Made by a program: the position numbers and the translations under genes. Shown piece by piece: positions 6,753 to 15,723 of a stretch of 64,000 bases of DNA. Under the pieces are notes generated by a model. That model ran no database searches. It was given only the letters and a program-made list of their open reading frames with translations, and was not told where the DNA came from. Position 1 is the first letter of the stretch. Every line of letters starts with the position of its first letter. Source of the DNA: an uncultured Bacteroidales bacterium (GTDB taxonomy: Bacteria; Bacteroidota; Bacteroidia; Bacteroidales; Muribaculaceae); NCBI GenBank assembly GCA_947573135.1, contig CANPDU010000003.1, forward strand, positions 62,001 to 126,000, read 5' to 3'.

Positions 6753-9524
6753 TTGAGAACGTCAATAATATATATCATCGCACTGCTTTTCATTCCCTCG
6801 CTGTGTATGGCATTCAGCCGTAACGGCGACGAAGTATCTGACACAAAGTCGTCTATCTCCTTAGACGATAGTGTGACTGTAGAGCCTGCAATAATCCCTG
6901 ACACAACTTCTGCAACCGACTCCGCACGACAGTCTGTTGCTCACGATTCGACTTTTATAATGCCGCGTGACACAGTGGCAAAACGTAAAAGCCGCATTGT
7001 TCGCGAGAAAGTCGATCTTGAAACAACAGTCGATTTCTCGGCCCGAGATTCTATGCTCATCATACGCCGTGACTCAGCCTTCATGTATGGAGAAAGTTCT
7101 GTGCAGTACGGCCAGATCAAACTCGACGCCGCCCAGATAGAAATGGATCTTTCCGACAACACAGTCTATGCTGTCGGACGCACCGATTCACTTGGCGAAG
7201 TCGAAGGCAAACCGATATTCAACGACAACGGCACCGAGTATGAAGCCGCAACAATGCGCTACAACATGTCGTCGGAAAAAGGTTTCATCACCAATGTCGT
7301 CACCCAGCAGGGCGAAGGTTATCTGACCGGAGGCAACACAAAGAAAGCCAACGACGGTTCATTCTACACACAGAAGGGTTTCTACACCACCTGCGACGAT
7401 CACGAATGCCCCCACTTCGGTTTCAGGCTCACAAAGGCTAAAATCCGTCCGGGTAAAAACATTGTTACCGGTCCGGCATACATGGAGCTCGCCGGTCTGC
7501 CTCTGCCGCTCGCAGTTCCGTTCGGCTACTTTCCGTTCACCGACAGCTATTCGTCGGGCGTGATCGTGCCTACATTCGGCGACGACTATAACCGAGGTTT
7601 CTATCTGAGCAACGGAGGCTATTATTTCGCCATCAGTGACAACATCGACGCGGCAATAACAGGCGAAGTTTACACTAAAGGGTCATGGGGGTTGCGCGCT
7701 CAGTCAAATTATGTCAAGCGGTACAAATATTCGGGCAATTTCAACGTCAGTTACCTCAAAACGATCTACGGCGAAAAAGGCGATCCCGACTACTCGACTC
7801 AGACCAACTTCCAGATCATATGGTCGCACAGTCAGGACGCCAAAGCCAATCCCAACATGAATCTTTCGGCAAGTGTCAACTTCACCACCAGCGGATACTC
7901 ACGCAATGACCTCGGATCGTACTACTCGCCATCGTTCACCGAAAACACAAAGAGTTCGACTGTCAACATGACATACCGCATACCTAATTCTAAATGGTCG
8001 TTCTCGACTACGCTCAACGTCTCGCAACGCACACAGGACTCGACATTGGCTGTGTCGTTTCCCAACCTGACTGTGTCAATGTCCCAGACCTATCCTTTCA
8101 AGCGTAAAAAGCGCGCCGGCGATGAAAAATGGTATGAGAAGATCAAAATGTCATATTCCGGGCAGTTCCAGAACTCTCTGACTGCCAAGCAGGACGTATT
8201 CTTCAAAAAAAGTCTCATCAAAGACTGGCGCAACGGCATGCGCCACGAAATACCTATCTCGGCGACATTCAACGCATTCAATTATCTCAATATCACTCCG
8301 TCGATCAGGCTTACCGACCGAATGTACACGAGCAAAGTGCGCCGTCACTGGGACGAAGTCCGCGGAGTGGAAGTCTGCGATACAAACTATAACTTCTACA
8401 ACGTCTATGACTTCATGACATCGGTCTCGCTTGACACAAAACTCTATGGTTTCTATCAGCCGATAGGCTTCCTTAAGAAAAAAATCAAGATGGTTCGCCA
8501 TGTGATGACGCCGTCTATATCGTTCAACTACTCACCTGACTTCGGCTCAGGATTCTTCGGATACTACGGGCAATATCAGTATATGGGCGCCAACGGACAG
8601 GCTCTTGTCAAACGCTACAGCTATTTCCCCAACGCGCTCTACGGAGTACCCGGTGAGGGAAAAACCGGTTCGCTGAGCTACTCACTGTCCAACAATCTTG
8701 AAATGAAGATCAAGAGTGACAATGACTCTATCGGCGAAAAGAAAATTTCGCTTATCGAGAATCTTCAATTGTCGCAGAGCTATAACTTTGCCGCTGACTC
8801 GATGAAATTCAGCGACATAAACTCTTCGATACTTATACGCGTCACAAAAGGCTTCAATCTCAACCTGTCGGCTGTCTGGGATGTGTACACATATCAGCTC
8901 AACGAATACGGCAATCCGGTCAGAGTCAACATACCGCGATGGAAAGCCGGGAAGGGTATCGGCCGTCTGCGTTCGACCGGAACTTCATTCTCTTACACTT
9001 TCAACAACGACACATTCAAGAAAAAGAAAGACAACAAGAACAACAAAAATAACAATAACGACGACTCAACCACGAGCGGAGACCAGTATGAGCGCAACCA
9101 ACGTGACCGTCAGAACGACAGCGGCGGCAGCGGTGATTTCGACTCTGACGGTTACATGAAGTGGACCGTGCCGTGGAGTCTGTCGGTCAACTACTCAATA
9201 TCGTACGCTTACGGAGCGTTCAACAAACAGAAGCTGGAGTATGACGGCCGCATTACACAGAACCTTAGTTTCTCAGGTAATATACAACCGACGAAAAACT
9301 GGAATTTCTCATTCTCTGCTTCATACAATTTCGACACCCACAAGATTGCATATATGAACTGTAACATCGGGCGCGACCTGCACTGCTTTACAATGAATGC
9401 AAGCTTTGTGCCCGTCGGACCCTATAAGAGCTACAACTTCCATATCTCCGTAAAATCCTCGCTTCTCAGCGACTTAAAGTACGACAAACGCTCATCCCGC
9501 ACCAACGGCATTATCTGGTATTAG
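6753..9524 (+). CDS. lptD: LptD-family LPS assembly outer membrane protein
   Basis: The 923-residue protein begins at TTG with a complete signal peptide (MRTSIIYIIALLFIPSLCMA); the next ATG would cut it off. An OstA/LptA-like segment (about residues 90-230, with RRDSAFMYGESSVQYG) precedes a long beta-barrel region that runs to the C terminus, ending in an aromatic-rich strand (NGIIWY). A Lys/Asn/Asp/Gly-rich insert at about residues 755-800 is probably a surface loop. LptD inserts lipopolysaccharide or lipooligosaccharide into the outer leaflet. xth follows after three bases. Confidence 0.85.
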   Translation: MRTSIIYIIALLFIPSLCMAFSRNGDEVSDTKSSISLDDSVTVEPAIIPDTTSATDSARQSVAHDSTFIMPRDTVAKRKSRIVREKVDLETTVDFSARDSMLIIRRDSAFMYGESSVQYGQIKLDAAQIEMDLSDNTVYAVGRTDSLGEVEGKPIFNDNGTEYEAATMRYNMSSEKGFITNVVTQQGEGYLTGGNTKKANDGSFYTQKGFYTTCDDHECPHFGFRLTKAKIRPGKNIVTGPAYMELAGLPLPLAVPFGYFPFTDSYSSGVIVPTFGDDYNRGFYLSNGGYYFAISDNIDAAITGEVYTKGSWGLRAQSNYVKRYKYSGNFNVSYLKTIYGEKGDPDYSTQTNFQIIWSHSQDAKANPNMNLSASVNFTTSGYSRNDLGSYYSPSFTENTKSSTVNMTYRIPNSKWSFSTTLNVSQRTQDSTLAVSFPNLTVSMSQTYPFKRKKRAGDEKWYEKIKMSYSGQFQNSLTAKQDVFFKKSLIKDWRNGMRHEIPISATFNAFNYLNITPSIRLTDRMYTSKVRRHWDEVRGVEVCDTNYNFYNVYDFMTSVSLDTKLYGFYQPIGFLKKKIKMVRHVMTPSISFNYSPDFGSGFFGYYGQYQYMGANGQALVKRYSYFPNALYGVPGEGKTGSLSYSLSNNLEMKIKSDNDSIGEKKISLIENLQLSQSYNFAADSMKFSDINSSILIRVTKGFNLNLSAVWDVYTYQLNEYGNPVRVNIPRWKAGKGIGRLRSTGTSFSYTFNNDTFKKKKDNKNNKNNNNDDSTTSGDQYERNQRDRQNDSGGSGDFDSDGYMKWTVPWSLSVNYSISYAYGAFNKQKLEYDGRITQNLSFSGNIQPTKNWNFSFSASYNFDTHKIAYMNCNIGRDLHCFTMNASFVPVGPYKSYNFHISVKSSLLSDLKYDKRSSRTNGIIWY

Positions 9525-9527
9525 ACT

Positions 9528-10280
9528 ATGAAATTTATATCCTGGAACGTCAACGGCCTCAGAGCCATCGCCGGCAAAGGTTTTGCCGATATATTTTCAG
9601 ATCTCGACGCTGATTTTTTCTGTCTGCAGGAAACAAAACTAAGTCCCGGCGCTGCTGTCCCTGAATTCGAAGGTTACCACTCATACTGGAGTCTTGCCGA
9701 CAAGAAGGGTTATTCGGGCACTGCTATCTACAGCCGTCACGAACCGCTCGGAGTCAGCTACGGGCTCGGCATCGACCGTCATGACCATGAAGGCCGCGTG
9801 ATCACACTCGATATGGGGCAATTCTATCTTGTCACAGTTTATACGCCCAACTCTCAGGATCAGCTCGCCCGTCTCGACTACCGCATGGAATGGGAAGCGG
9901 ATTTCCGCGCATATCTCAAAAGGCTCGACAGCGAGAAGCCGGTCATCGTCTGCGGCGACATGAACGTCGCTCATAAAGAAATAGACCTGAAAAATCCAAA
10001 GACAAACCGCCGCAACGCCGGTTTCACCGACGAAGAACGGGCAGAATTCACAAAACTGCTCGAAGCCGGTTTCACCGACACATTCCGGCTCATTCATCCG
10101 GATCTCACCGACGCATATTCCTGGTGGAGCTACCGCATGAGAGCTCGCGAGAAGAACATAGGATGGCGTATCGATTATTTTGTCGTCTCTGACAGACTGG
10201 CGCCGAAAGTAACCGAAGCCAATATCCGCGCCGACATCTACGGCTCAGACCATTGTCCGGTCGAACTGGTCCTAAACTGA
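9528..10280 (+). CDS. xth: Exodeoxyribonuclease III
   Basis: The 250-residue length is typical of ExoA/Xth AP endonucleases. The expected motifs are present in order: SWNVNGLRA at the N terminus, QETKLS with the metal-binding Glu, GDMNVAH, and the C-terminal GSDHCPV with the catalytic Asp-His pair. The enzyme cleaves at abasic sites and removes 3' blocks in base excision repair. It starts three bases after lptD and probably shares its transcript. Confidence 0.95.
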   Translation: MKFISWNVNGLRAIAGKGFADIFSDLDADFFCLQETKLSPGAAVPEFEGYHSYWSLADKKGYSGTAIYSRHEPLGVSYGLGIDRHDHEGRVITLDMGQFYLVTVYTPNSQDQLARLDYRMEWEADFRAYLKRLDSEKPVIVCGDMNVAHKEIDLKNPKTNRRNAGFTDEERAEFTKLLEAGFTDTFRLIHPDLTDAYSWWSYRMRAREKNIGWRIDYFVVSDRLAPKVTEANIRADIYGSDHCPVELVLN

Positions 10281-10302
10281 CTAAGAGTCGCGACAAAAGT
10301 AA

Positions 10303-10328
10303 AGAGCTCGGTGCAATTACCGAACTCT
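10303..10328 (+). terminator. Possible weak terminator after xth
   Basis: AGAGCTCGGT and ACCGAACTCT pair with one mismatch around a six-base loop, 22 bases after the xth stop. There is no convincing T run, so this may be only a hairpin at the transcript end. Confidence 0.35.
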
Positions 10329-10409
10329 TACTCAAATCGGATAGTTAAACTTTTTGAGATTACTTCATTTTGACACAGCTTCTGTTTTAAAAATAGTCAG
10401 CCCTAACAA

Positions 10410-10616
10410 TCAATCCTCACGGTATTCCAAAATATCCGCCGGCTGGCATTCCAAGACCTCGCAAATCATATTAAGCGTTGAGAAGCGTATCGCTTTGGCT
10501 TTGCCCGTTTTTAGAATTGACAGATTTGCCATAGTTATTCCAACTTTTTCTGACAACTCGGCCAATGACATTTTCCTGCGGGCCATCATTACATCAAGGT
10601 TTACTATTATTGCCAT
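10410..10616 (-). CDS. Small HTH (Cro/C1-type) regulator partnered with DUF2975
   Basis: The 68-residue protein is almost only a helix-turn-helix: MSLAELSEKVGITMANLS, then KTGKAKAIRFSTLNMICEVLECQPADIL, the YozG-like form. The ATG at 10616 (MAIIVNLDVMMARR) is the usual family start; an ATG at 10634 overlapping the upstream stop is an alternative. It is the second gene of a two-gene unit with the DUF2975 membrane protein. Regulators of this kind usually control their own operon, and a palindrome sits at its promoter. Confidence 0.88.
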   Translation of the reverse strand: MAIIVNLDVMMARRKMSLAELSEKVGITMANLSILKTGKAKAIRFSTLNMICEVLECQPADILEYRED

Positions 10617-10633
10617 AAGTCTAATATTAAACA

Positions 10634-11110
10634 TTAAATCGTCAATCGCTGTTCTTCAGCCGCAATCTCTCCTATTCGATAAAGGCATGCAAATAAATAA
10701 AGCATCAATGCGCTGACCATATAAGGCACATTTTTGGGTTTAAAAATCATATTGGGAATATATGACCAGTCGAATCCTATTTCTCGACTCATTCTAAGAA
10801 ACGTTTCGAAAAATAACGGCTCAATTAAACAACATATTGCCGCATATAACAGCCACCTGTAATTATAAGGCACGAATAATTGACCGGTTTTGAGATGCTT
10901 TAAAATTCTACAGATAAACACAATTATAAACACGCATATAAAACTGTTGATCCATCCGGGTGCGAAAAAGAAGAATTTCTCTCCCGGTGAATTCAGGAAA
11001 CGATACTCTCTGCATGTACAATTATAAATTGCATAACACAGATACAATGCACATAAGGCCACACATATCATGGCCACAATCTTCACTGTTTTTAGATTAG
11101 ATTTAATCAT
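10634..11110 (-). CDS. DUF2975 membrane protein
   Basis: The 158-residue protein has four predicted membrane helices (about residues 10-30, 45-70, 85-105 and 125-150). It matches the DUF2975 layout: a short cytoplasmic start, paired helices, and an acidic end (RIGEIAAEEQRLTI). DUF2975 genes across Firmicutes and Bacteroidetes sit next to small Cro/C1-like regulators, as here. Their biochemical function is unknown. The downstream regulator gene overlaps or lies within 17 bases, so the two are co-translated. Confidence 0.85.
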   Translation of the reverse strand: MIKSNLKTVKIVAMICVALCALYLCYAIYNCTCREYRFLNSPGEKFFFFAPGWINSFICVFIIVFICRILKHLKTGQLFVPYNYRWLLYAAICCLIEPLFFETFLRMSREIGFDWSYIPNMIFKPKNVPYMVSALMLYLFACLYRIGEIAAEEQRLTI

Positions 11111-11143
11111 AGTTCTTTGTTTTGTTGAAATTAAATAAATATT

Positions 11144-11158
11144 TATCGATTATCGATA
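11144..11158. promoter_or_regulatory. Palindromic operator candidate at the DUF2975 promoter
   Basis: TATCGAT-T-ATCGATA is a perfect 7-1-7 inverted repeat just downstream of the -7 box, covering the expected transcription start. A dimeric HTH repressor bound here would block initiation. Confidence 0.55.
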
Positions 11159-11160
11159 TG

Positions 11161-11192
11161 CAAATTTAGGTCGAATGTTTTACATATACAAA
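11161..11192 (-). promoter_or_regulatory. Promoter of DUF2975/HTH operon
   Basis: Minus-strand TTTG (11189-11192) and TAAATTTG (11161-11168) are separated by 20 bases, a full consensus match. Transcription would start inside the palindrome that follows. Confidence 0.75.
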
Positions 11193-11341
11193 TTTATTTT
11201 CTATTATTTTCGTTTATCACCGTACTTTGCATTGGGTTAGCACGAAGATTTTCCGGCACCGACAGAAACTCAAACGTCACCGCCGCGATTCGCGACAGTG
11301 ACGCTAACATATTGTCTTACCGCCCGTTAGAAAGTCTGTAC

Positions 11342-11836
11342 TCAGTTATAAATGAAGTTTACGAGTGGCAGGGCGTCAGCATTCCAATCCGACCCATAGT
11401 GCAGACGACTGATGAGTTCCGAGATATTAATTACGGGCAGCGGGTAGTCGGCGAGCCATGTTCGCGCGGTGCGTATAGCGAGCATTCCCCGTAGGGATCC
11501 TATGGTAACGCTCAGCATCATCGTCATCAACCTTGTCGACAGCACGGCGTCAGCTCCGCTCATTTCCACGTGCTCCTGCAGGCGGTCGATTTCGAAATCG
11601 GCCTCGATGTGATAATCGAGCAATGTGCGCCGAAGATAGCCGTGGACGCACGAATAGCAGACTCCGAGTTTAAGTCTCACAAGCGATGATCTGACATCAG
11701 GTTCGACGCGCAGTCTGAGAGCGACGCCGATTTCTTCTCCCCTGCATATGCGTATCAAGCGAGAAGAGATGTGCGATTCCTGAGGCAGTTCACGCAGTCC
11801 CGACAGTCTGAAATTAACTTCGCCTTGTTTCATCAT
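11342..11836 (-). CDS. Hypothetical protein downstream of rho, possibly SecB-like
   Basis: This 164-residue protein has no signal peptide or membrane helix. A predicted run of beta strands (about residues 5-85) is followed by a helix, then RGMLAIRTART and a conserved-looking LPVINISEL. That layout resembles Bacteroidetes SecB-like chaperone proteins, but the match is by pattern only. Start is the ATG at 11836 or 11833; both lie in the loop of a perfect 12-base-pair hairpin. It follows rho by 52 bases on the same strand, so rho transcription probably reads into it. Confidence 0.6.
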   Translation of the reverse strand: MMKQGEVNFRLSGLRELPQESHISSRLIRICRGEEIGVALRLRVEPDVRSSLVRLKLGVCYSCVHGYLRRTLLDYHIEADFEIDRLQEHVEMSGADAVLSTRLMTMMLSVTIGSLRGMLAIRTARTWLADYPLPVINISELISRLHYGSDWNADALPLVNFIYN

Positions 11837-11855
11837 AAAGATAAAACAAGGCGAA
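11819..11855 (-). promoter_or_regulatory. Hairpin holding the start codons of the rho-downstream gene
   Basis: TTCGCCTTGTTT (11819-11830) and AAACAAGGCGAA (11844-11855) are perfect inverted repeats around a 13-base loop. On the minus-strand mRNA the loop contains the two adjacent ATG codons. No U run follows, so a terminator is less likely than a structure affecting translation or mRNA stability. Confidence 0.55.
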
Positions 11856-11888
11856 AGCTATAAAGGTTGTATCGATTAGGCTGAAAAA

Positions 11889-13940
11889 TCAGTCTCCCAT
11901 AGTGCGGAGCAGTTCGTCGTTGTCGCGGGTACGTTCCATGCGGTCTTTGATAAATTCCATCGCTTCGATCGAGTTGCGATCGGAGAGGAATCTGCGCAAA
12001 ATCCACATGCGATTGAGAGTTTCAGGACGCAAAAGAAGATCGTCGCGGCGAGTGCTTGATGCCATAATATCGACTGCCGGGAAAATACGTTTGTTCGACA
12101 GCTTACGGTCAAGCTGCAGCTCCATGTTACCTGTTCCTTTGAATTCCTCGAAAATGACTTCATCCATCTTCGAGCTTGTCTCGGTCAAGGCAGTCGCGAT
12201 TATTGTGAGCGAACCGCCGCCTTCGATGTTACGGGCAGCACCGAAGAAACGTTTAGGTTTCTGAAGAGCGTTGGCATCGACACCGCCTGACAGAATCTTA
12301 CCCGATGCCGGCGAACATGTGTTGAACGCACGGGCCAGACGAGTGATAGAGTCAAGAAGGATGACCACGTCGTGACCGCATTCGACCATGCGTTTTGCCT
12401 TCTCAAGAACGATCCCGGCGATCCTGACATGGCGGTCAGCCGGCTCGTCGAATGTAGAGGCGATCACCTCGGCATTGACACTGCGCATCATGTCGGTTAC
12501 TTCCTCAGGGCGTTCGTCAATAAGGAGAATCATGATATAAGTCTCGGGATGATTCTCTGCTATGGCATTTGCAATATCCTTAAGGAGAATGGTCTTACCG
12601 GTCTTAGGCGGAGCGACAATCAGACCGCGCTGGCCTTTGCCGATAGGCGAGAACATATCGACAACCCTTGTCGAGAGGTTGCAGGTAGTACCGCTGGTAA
12701 GATCGAATTTTTCGTCAGGGAAAAGCGGAGTAAGATGTTCAAACGGCACACGGTCGCGGATAAAATCGAGCGAACGGCCGTTGACACGTTTTACAGAAGA
12801 AAGAGGGAAATATTTTTCGCCTTCGCGCGGAGGGCGTATCGTAGCCTCGACGACGTCACCGGTCTTGAGACCATACTGTTTGATCTGCTGCTGAGTGAGA
12901 TAAACATCATCAGGTGAAGGCATATAGTTGAAATCGGCGGATCTCAGGAAACCGAAGCCCTGATTATCGACTTCAAGAACACCCGTTGTCTCGATCAGAT
13001 CCTCAAAATCATAGCGAGGCATCTGCGGAAACTGAATACGTTCCTGATTGAACTGCTGATTCTGGTTATTGTTGCGGTTTTTCTTCTTTTTCCCTTGACC
13101 CGGCTGGGGAGTCTGCACAGGCATCTGACTGTTGGCCGTAGGCTCGCCGATAACAATCGGGCCCTGCGGCATGGGCTGTTGAACCTGCTGCTGTTGCTGG
13201 GCCTGCCGTTCGGCTTCTTCTCTTTCACGCTGCGAACGCGGCACAAATTTCTGACCGCCGCTACGCGGGAAAAATTGGCCGAAAGCAGAATCCTTCGGAC
13301 GGAAATCAAGATGGCGGGGCTGCTGCTCTCCTTCGTGTGACCGGTCGTCACGGGGATTTTCAGGTTCGGGCTGGCGCACATCATCCTGAGTTCCTGTTTC
13401 CACCATGACATCGGCAGGCACATCAGCAGCGGGCGCAGGAGCACTTTCAGCTTCTGTTTCGTTGCTGACATTCTCACGTTGAACCTCTGTCAAGTCACGC
13501 TGAGTTTCAACAGGGGTCTCAACGTTCTTGCGCGGACGGCCACGGCGTTTCTGCTTTGGAGACTGGGCTTCATCGACCTTTTCAGTTCCGGCATCCGGAG
13601 CCGTCTCTACCGGCTGCTGAGCGGCTGCAGTTTCAGCCGGCCCGACCTGCTGGGGCGGCTCCTGACCTGCGGTCTGATTCTTTGGTTTGCGTCCGCGCTT
13701 TTTAGGCGTTTTCTCTTCGGCAGCCTGATCGTCAGCGCCGTTGGATTTAGGCTGACGGGGACGGTCATTACGCTTAGAAGCGGCCGAACCTGAAGCGGCG
13801 CGATCTATTGCCTGCTGATCGAGTATATTATAAATAAGGTCTTCTTTCTGTGAAAGGTCGATTTTTTTGATACCCATTGCCTCTGCAACAGATTTCAATT
13901 CGGAATCGGCCATCTCGTTGAGCTGTGAGATATTATACAT
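11889..13940 (-). CDS. rho: Transcription termination factor Rho with long disordered insert
   Basis: The 683-residue protein contains an N-terminal SAP-like Rho_N segment (1-45), a disordered Gln/Pro/Glu/Lys-rich region (about 46-305), the cold-shock-like RNA-binding domain (about 311-385), and the hexameric ATPase with Walker A APPKTGKT (443-450) and Walker [11 protein letters not shown]. The insert carries two AT-hook-like basic motifs, KRGRKPK (81-87) and KRRGRPRK (131-138). E. coli Rho is about 419 residues; extended Rho is characteristic of Bacteroidetes, where the disordered region has been linked to condensate formation and gut fitness. Confidence 0.96.
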   Translation of the reverse strand: MYNISQLNEMADSELKSVAEAMGIKKIDLSQKEDLIYNILDQQAIDRAASGSAASKRNDRPRQPKSNGADDQAAEEKTPKKRGRKPKNQTAGQEPPQQVGPAETAAAQQPVETAPDAGTEKVDEAQSPKQKRRGRPRKNVETPVETQRDLTEVQRENVSNETEAESAPAPAADVPADVMVETGTQDDVRQPEPENPRDDRSHEGEQQPRHLDFRPKDSAFGQFFPRSGGQKFVPRSQREREEAERQAQQQQQVQQPMPQGPIVIGEPTANSQMPVQTPQPGQGKKKKNRNNNQNQQFNQERIQFPQMPRYDFEDLIETTGVLEVDNQGFGFLRSADFNYMPSPDDVYLTQQQIKQYGLKTGDVVEATIRPPREGEKYFPLSSVKRVNGRSLDFIRDRVPFEHLTPLFPDEKFDLTSGTTCNLSTRVVDMFSPIGKGQRGLIVAPPKTGKTILLKDIANAIAENHPETYIMILLIDERPEEVTDMMRSVNAEVIASTFDEPADRHVRIAGIVLEKAKRMVECGHDVVILLDSITRLARAFNTCSPASGKILSGGVDANALQKPKRFFGAARNIEGGGSLTIIATALTETSSKMDEVIFEEFKGTGNMELQLDRKLSNKRIFPAVDIMASSTRRDDLLLRPETLNRMWILRRFLSDRNSIEAMEFIKDRMERTRDNDELLRTMGD

Positions 13941-14174
13941 ATATTATTAATTTCAACATCGGAGAAGTGGTTAACTCTCAGAATTTACATTGGGGAAAAG
14001 CCGGTATTGCACAAGATTATTGATGCGAATATCGAAATTTGTATTTGTTAGTCTGTGAATGAATTTAAGCGAACGTATAAGGCACGCATTGAGAAATTGA
14101 TTAAACGGGGAAACCGGTCATAATAGAAAGAGCCGATAAAATTAATTCCCTCTAAAGTTCTCGTAATTGTTGTA
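13941..14174 (-). promoter_or_regulatory. Long 5' leader of rho
   Basis: The predicted transcript start near 14168-14171 leaves about 230 untranslated bases before the rho ATG. No ORF of note is seen in it. Rho limits its own synthesis through its leader in E. coli; the same is plausible here but not shown by sequence alone. Confidence 0.45.
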
Positions 14175-14205
14175 CAAAGTTACTGCTTTTAATAGAAAAA
14201 ACAAA
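14175..14205 (-). promoter_or_regulatory. Promoter of rho
   Basis: Minus-strand TTTG (14202-14205) and TAACTTTG (14175-14182) are separated by 19 bases, a full Bacteroidetes consensus. Confidence 0.72.
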
Positions 14206-14247
14206 ATTTTAAGAGGAAAGTTCGAAACAACGTCTCAACTTCACTGC

Positions 14248-14280
14248 AAAAAAGCCCGAACCAAAATCCGGTCCGGGCTT
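14248..14280 (-). terminator. Terminator after the DUF4855 gene pair
   Basis: An 11-base-pair stem (14252-14262 with 14270-14280, one G-U pair) is followed on the minus strand by a T run. It lies 25 bases after the stop of the first DUF4855 gene. Confidence 0.82.
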
Positions 14281-14304
14281 CCGTATAGAATAACGAATTA
14301 ACTA

Positions 14305-15717
14305 TCAGCGCACTGTTACTTTAGTCACATTTGAACCGGCTCTGACTATATATACGCCGGAGGGACAATCTACTGTAACACCATATCTGAAGCCGCCGGA
14401 AATCTCACGGCTGACAACTTTACGACCGTCAACGCCGAATACCTCAACCTTTCCTGCGGCAACATCGGAAATATAAATTGCTCCATCAAGGCCGTAAACA
14501 GTCGCTTGGTTATCACCGACCGCATCACTTATCCCGGCTGACTGCGGAATATACCACTCACTCTGAATATGGCGTTTTTCAATGAAAGAGGCAAGCCGGT
14601 TGATTATTTCCTGATCCTTAGGATTCTTTGAATTCGTGAAATCATAGACTGCCTGGTAACCCGCGTAATAACCGATCGGCATGAAATCAAAAACGCCTTT
14701 CTCCTCAAACAGATCGACGTATTCGACAAAACGGTTATAAAACGCCTGCGAATGATCGTAAAGACAAGAGTTCGACTGAGCGACAACCTTACGTGTGTCG
14801 TTTATGCCGTCGTCGATACCGTCGATACAGTTACCCTCGAATTCGAGTAGCATGCCGAGATCATATTCATAAGCATCCTCGATAGCGTTGACAAGCATTT
14901 CGCGCGGACGACTGAGGTCAAACACATAGTTGGGCTGATGATATACCATATCGATACCGTAGCTCTTGCCATCCTTATAATGTGATGCACGATAATACGG
15001 GATCCAGTACATTTCAAGTCCTTTTTCATGAGCATACTCACTCATAGCTTTGGCACAGGACACTTCATAGAAAGAATCGGAAATAGATTCCCTCAGCCAA
15101 TAGACTCCGGCCAGCTCGATGTTCTTGAAATCAGCTTTCTCCCATTCTTCCAAAAGGAGATCAACATACCATTTCATGGCTGCCAGTTTGTCATCCAGAT
15201 TGGCAAAATTCAGCATTTTACCGTCGATTCGGCCCCAGCCGTTATAAGCCTGATATGAAATCGGAAGGGTCATGACAACTTTATGTTTGCCCGCTGGAGC
15301 GCCAAGTTCGGGAATCAGCTCACCAATACGGTCGTCAAGCGCACGGCACGCCAAATTGTCATAAGTACCCAACTGCCGATGGAGCAACCACTCCCACATG
15401 TCTTTGTCGGCAGGAGTAAAATTCGCTTCTCCAAAAGTATATCTACGATTAAGATAAGAAGAAAGATCCTCCCCGTCCTGCCTTTCGCCGTTAGTCCAGC
15501 CGTCGATCATCAGAAAGCCGTCGAAAAGCCATGATTTGTGACCGTCGGGATATTCATGGACAAGATACGGCGTGAACAGTTCTTTGTTCCAGTCCGGGCG
15601 GTGACGCGCTCCTACCCAGATAAGAGCGAGATCGTCAATCGAACCAAACTGCTGGGCGTCAGCAATCGTAAACGACAGCGCAGAAAAAATCACTATCAGA
15701 GAACGCAAATATTTCAT
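14305..15717 (-). CDS. DUF4855 secreted protein with sorting-like tail (paralogue A)
   Basis: This 470-residue protein has a signal peptide (to about residue 21) and the DUF4855 domain (DDLALIWVG, WLFDGFLMID, GRIDGKMLNF, LLEFEGN, MPIGYYAGYQAVYDF). A C-terminal domain of about 70 residues ends SGVYIVRAGSNVTKVTVR, resembling type IX secretion sorting domains. The motif ELDGVYW shared by the other two copies reads ELAGVYW here (Ala203), while Glu201 and Glu210 remain. The function of the family is unknown; a TIM-barrel glycosidase-like role is speculative. It is the last gene of a two-gene unit with paralogue B. Confidence 0.82.
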   Translation of the reverse strand: MKYLRSLIVIFSALSFTIADAQQFGSIDDLALIWVGARHRPDWNKELFTPYLVHEYPDGHKSWLFDGFLMIDGWTNGERQDGEDLSSYLNRRYTFGEANFTPADKDMWEWLLHRQLGTYDNLACRALDDRIGELIPELGAPAGKHKVVMTLPISYQAYNGWGRIDGKMLNFANLDDKLAAMKWYVDLLLEEWEKADFKNIELAGVYWLRESISDSFYEVSCAKAMSEYAHEKGLEMYWIPYYRASHYKDGKSYGIDMVYHQPNYVFDLSRPREMLVNAIEDAYEYDLGMLLEFEGNCIDGIDDGINDTRKVVAQSNSCLYDHSQAFYNRFVEYVDLFEEKGVFDFMPIGYYAGYQAVYDFTNSKNPKDQEIINRLASFIEKRHIQSEWYIPQSAGISDAVGDNQATVYGLDGAIYISDVAAGKVEVFGVDGRKVVSREISGGFRYGVTVDCPSGVYIVRAGSNVTKVTVR

Positions 15718-15723
15718 TGTATC

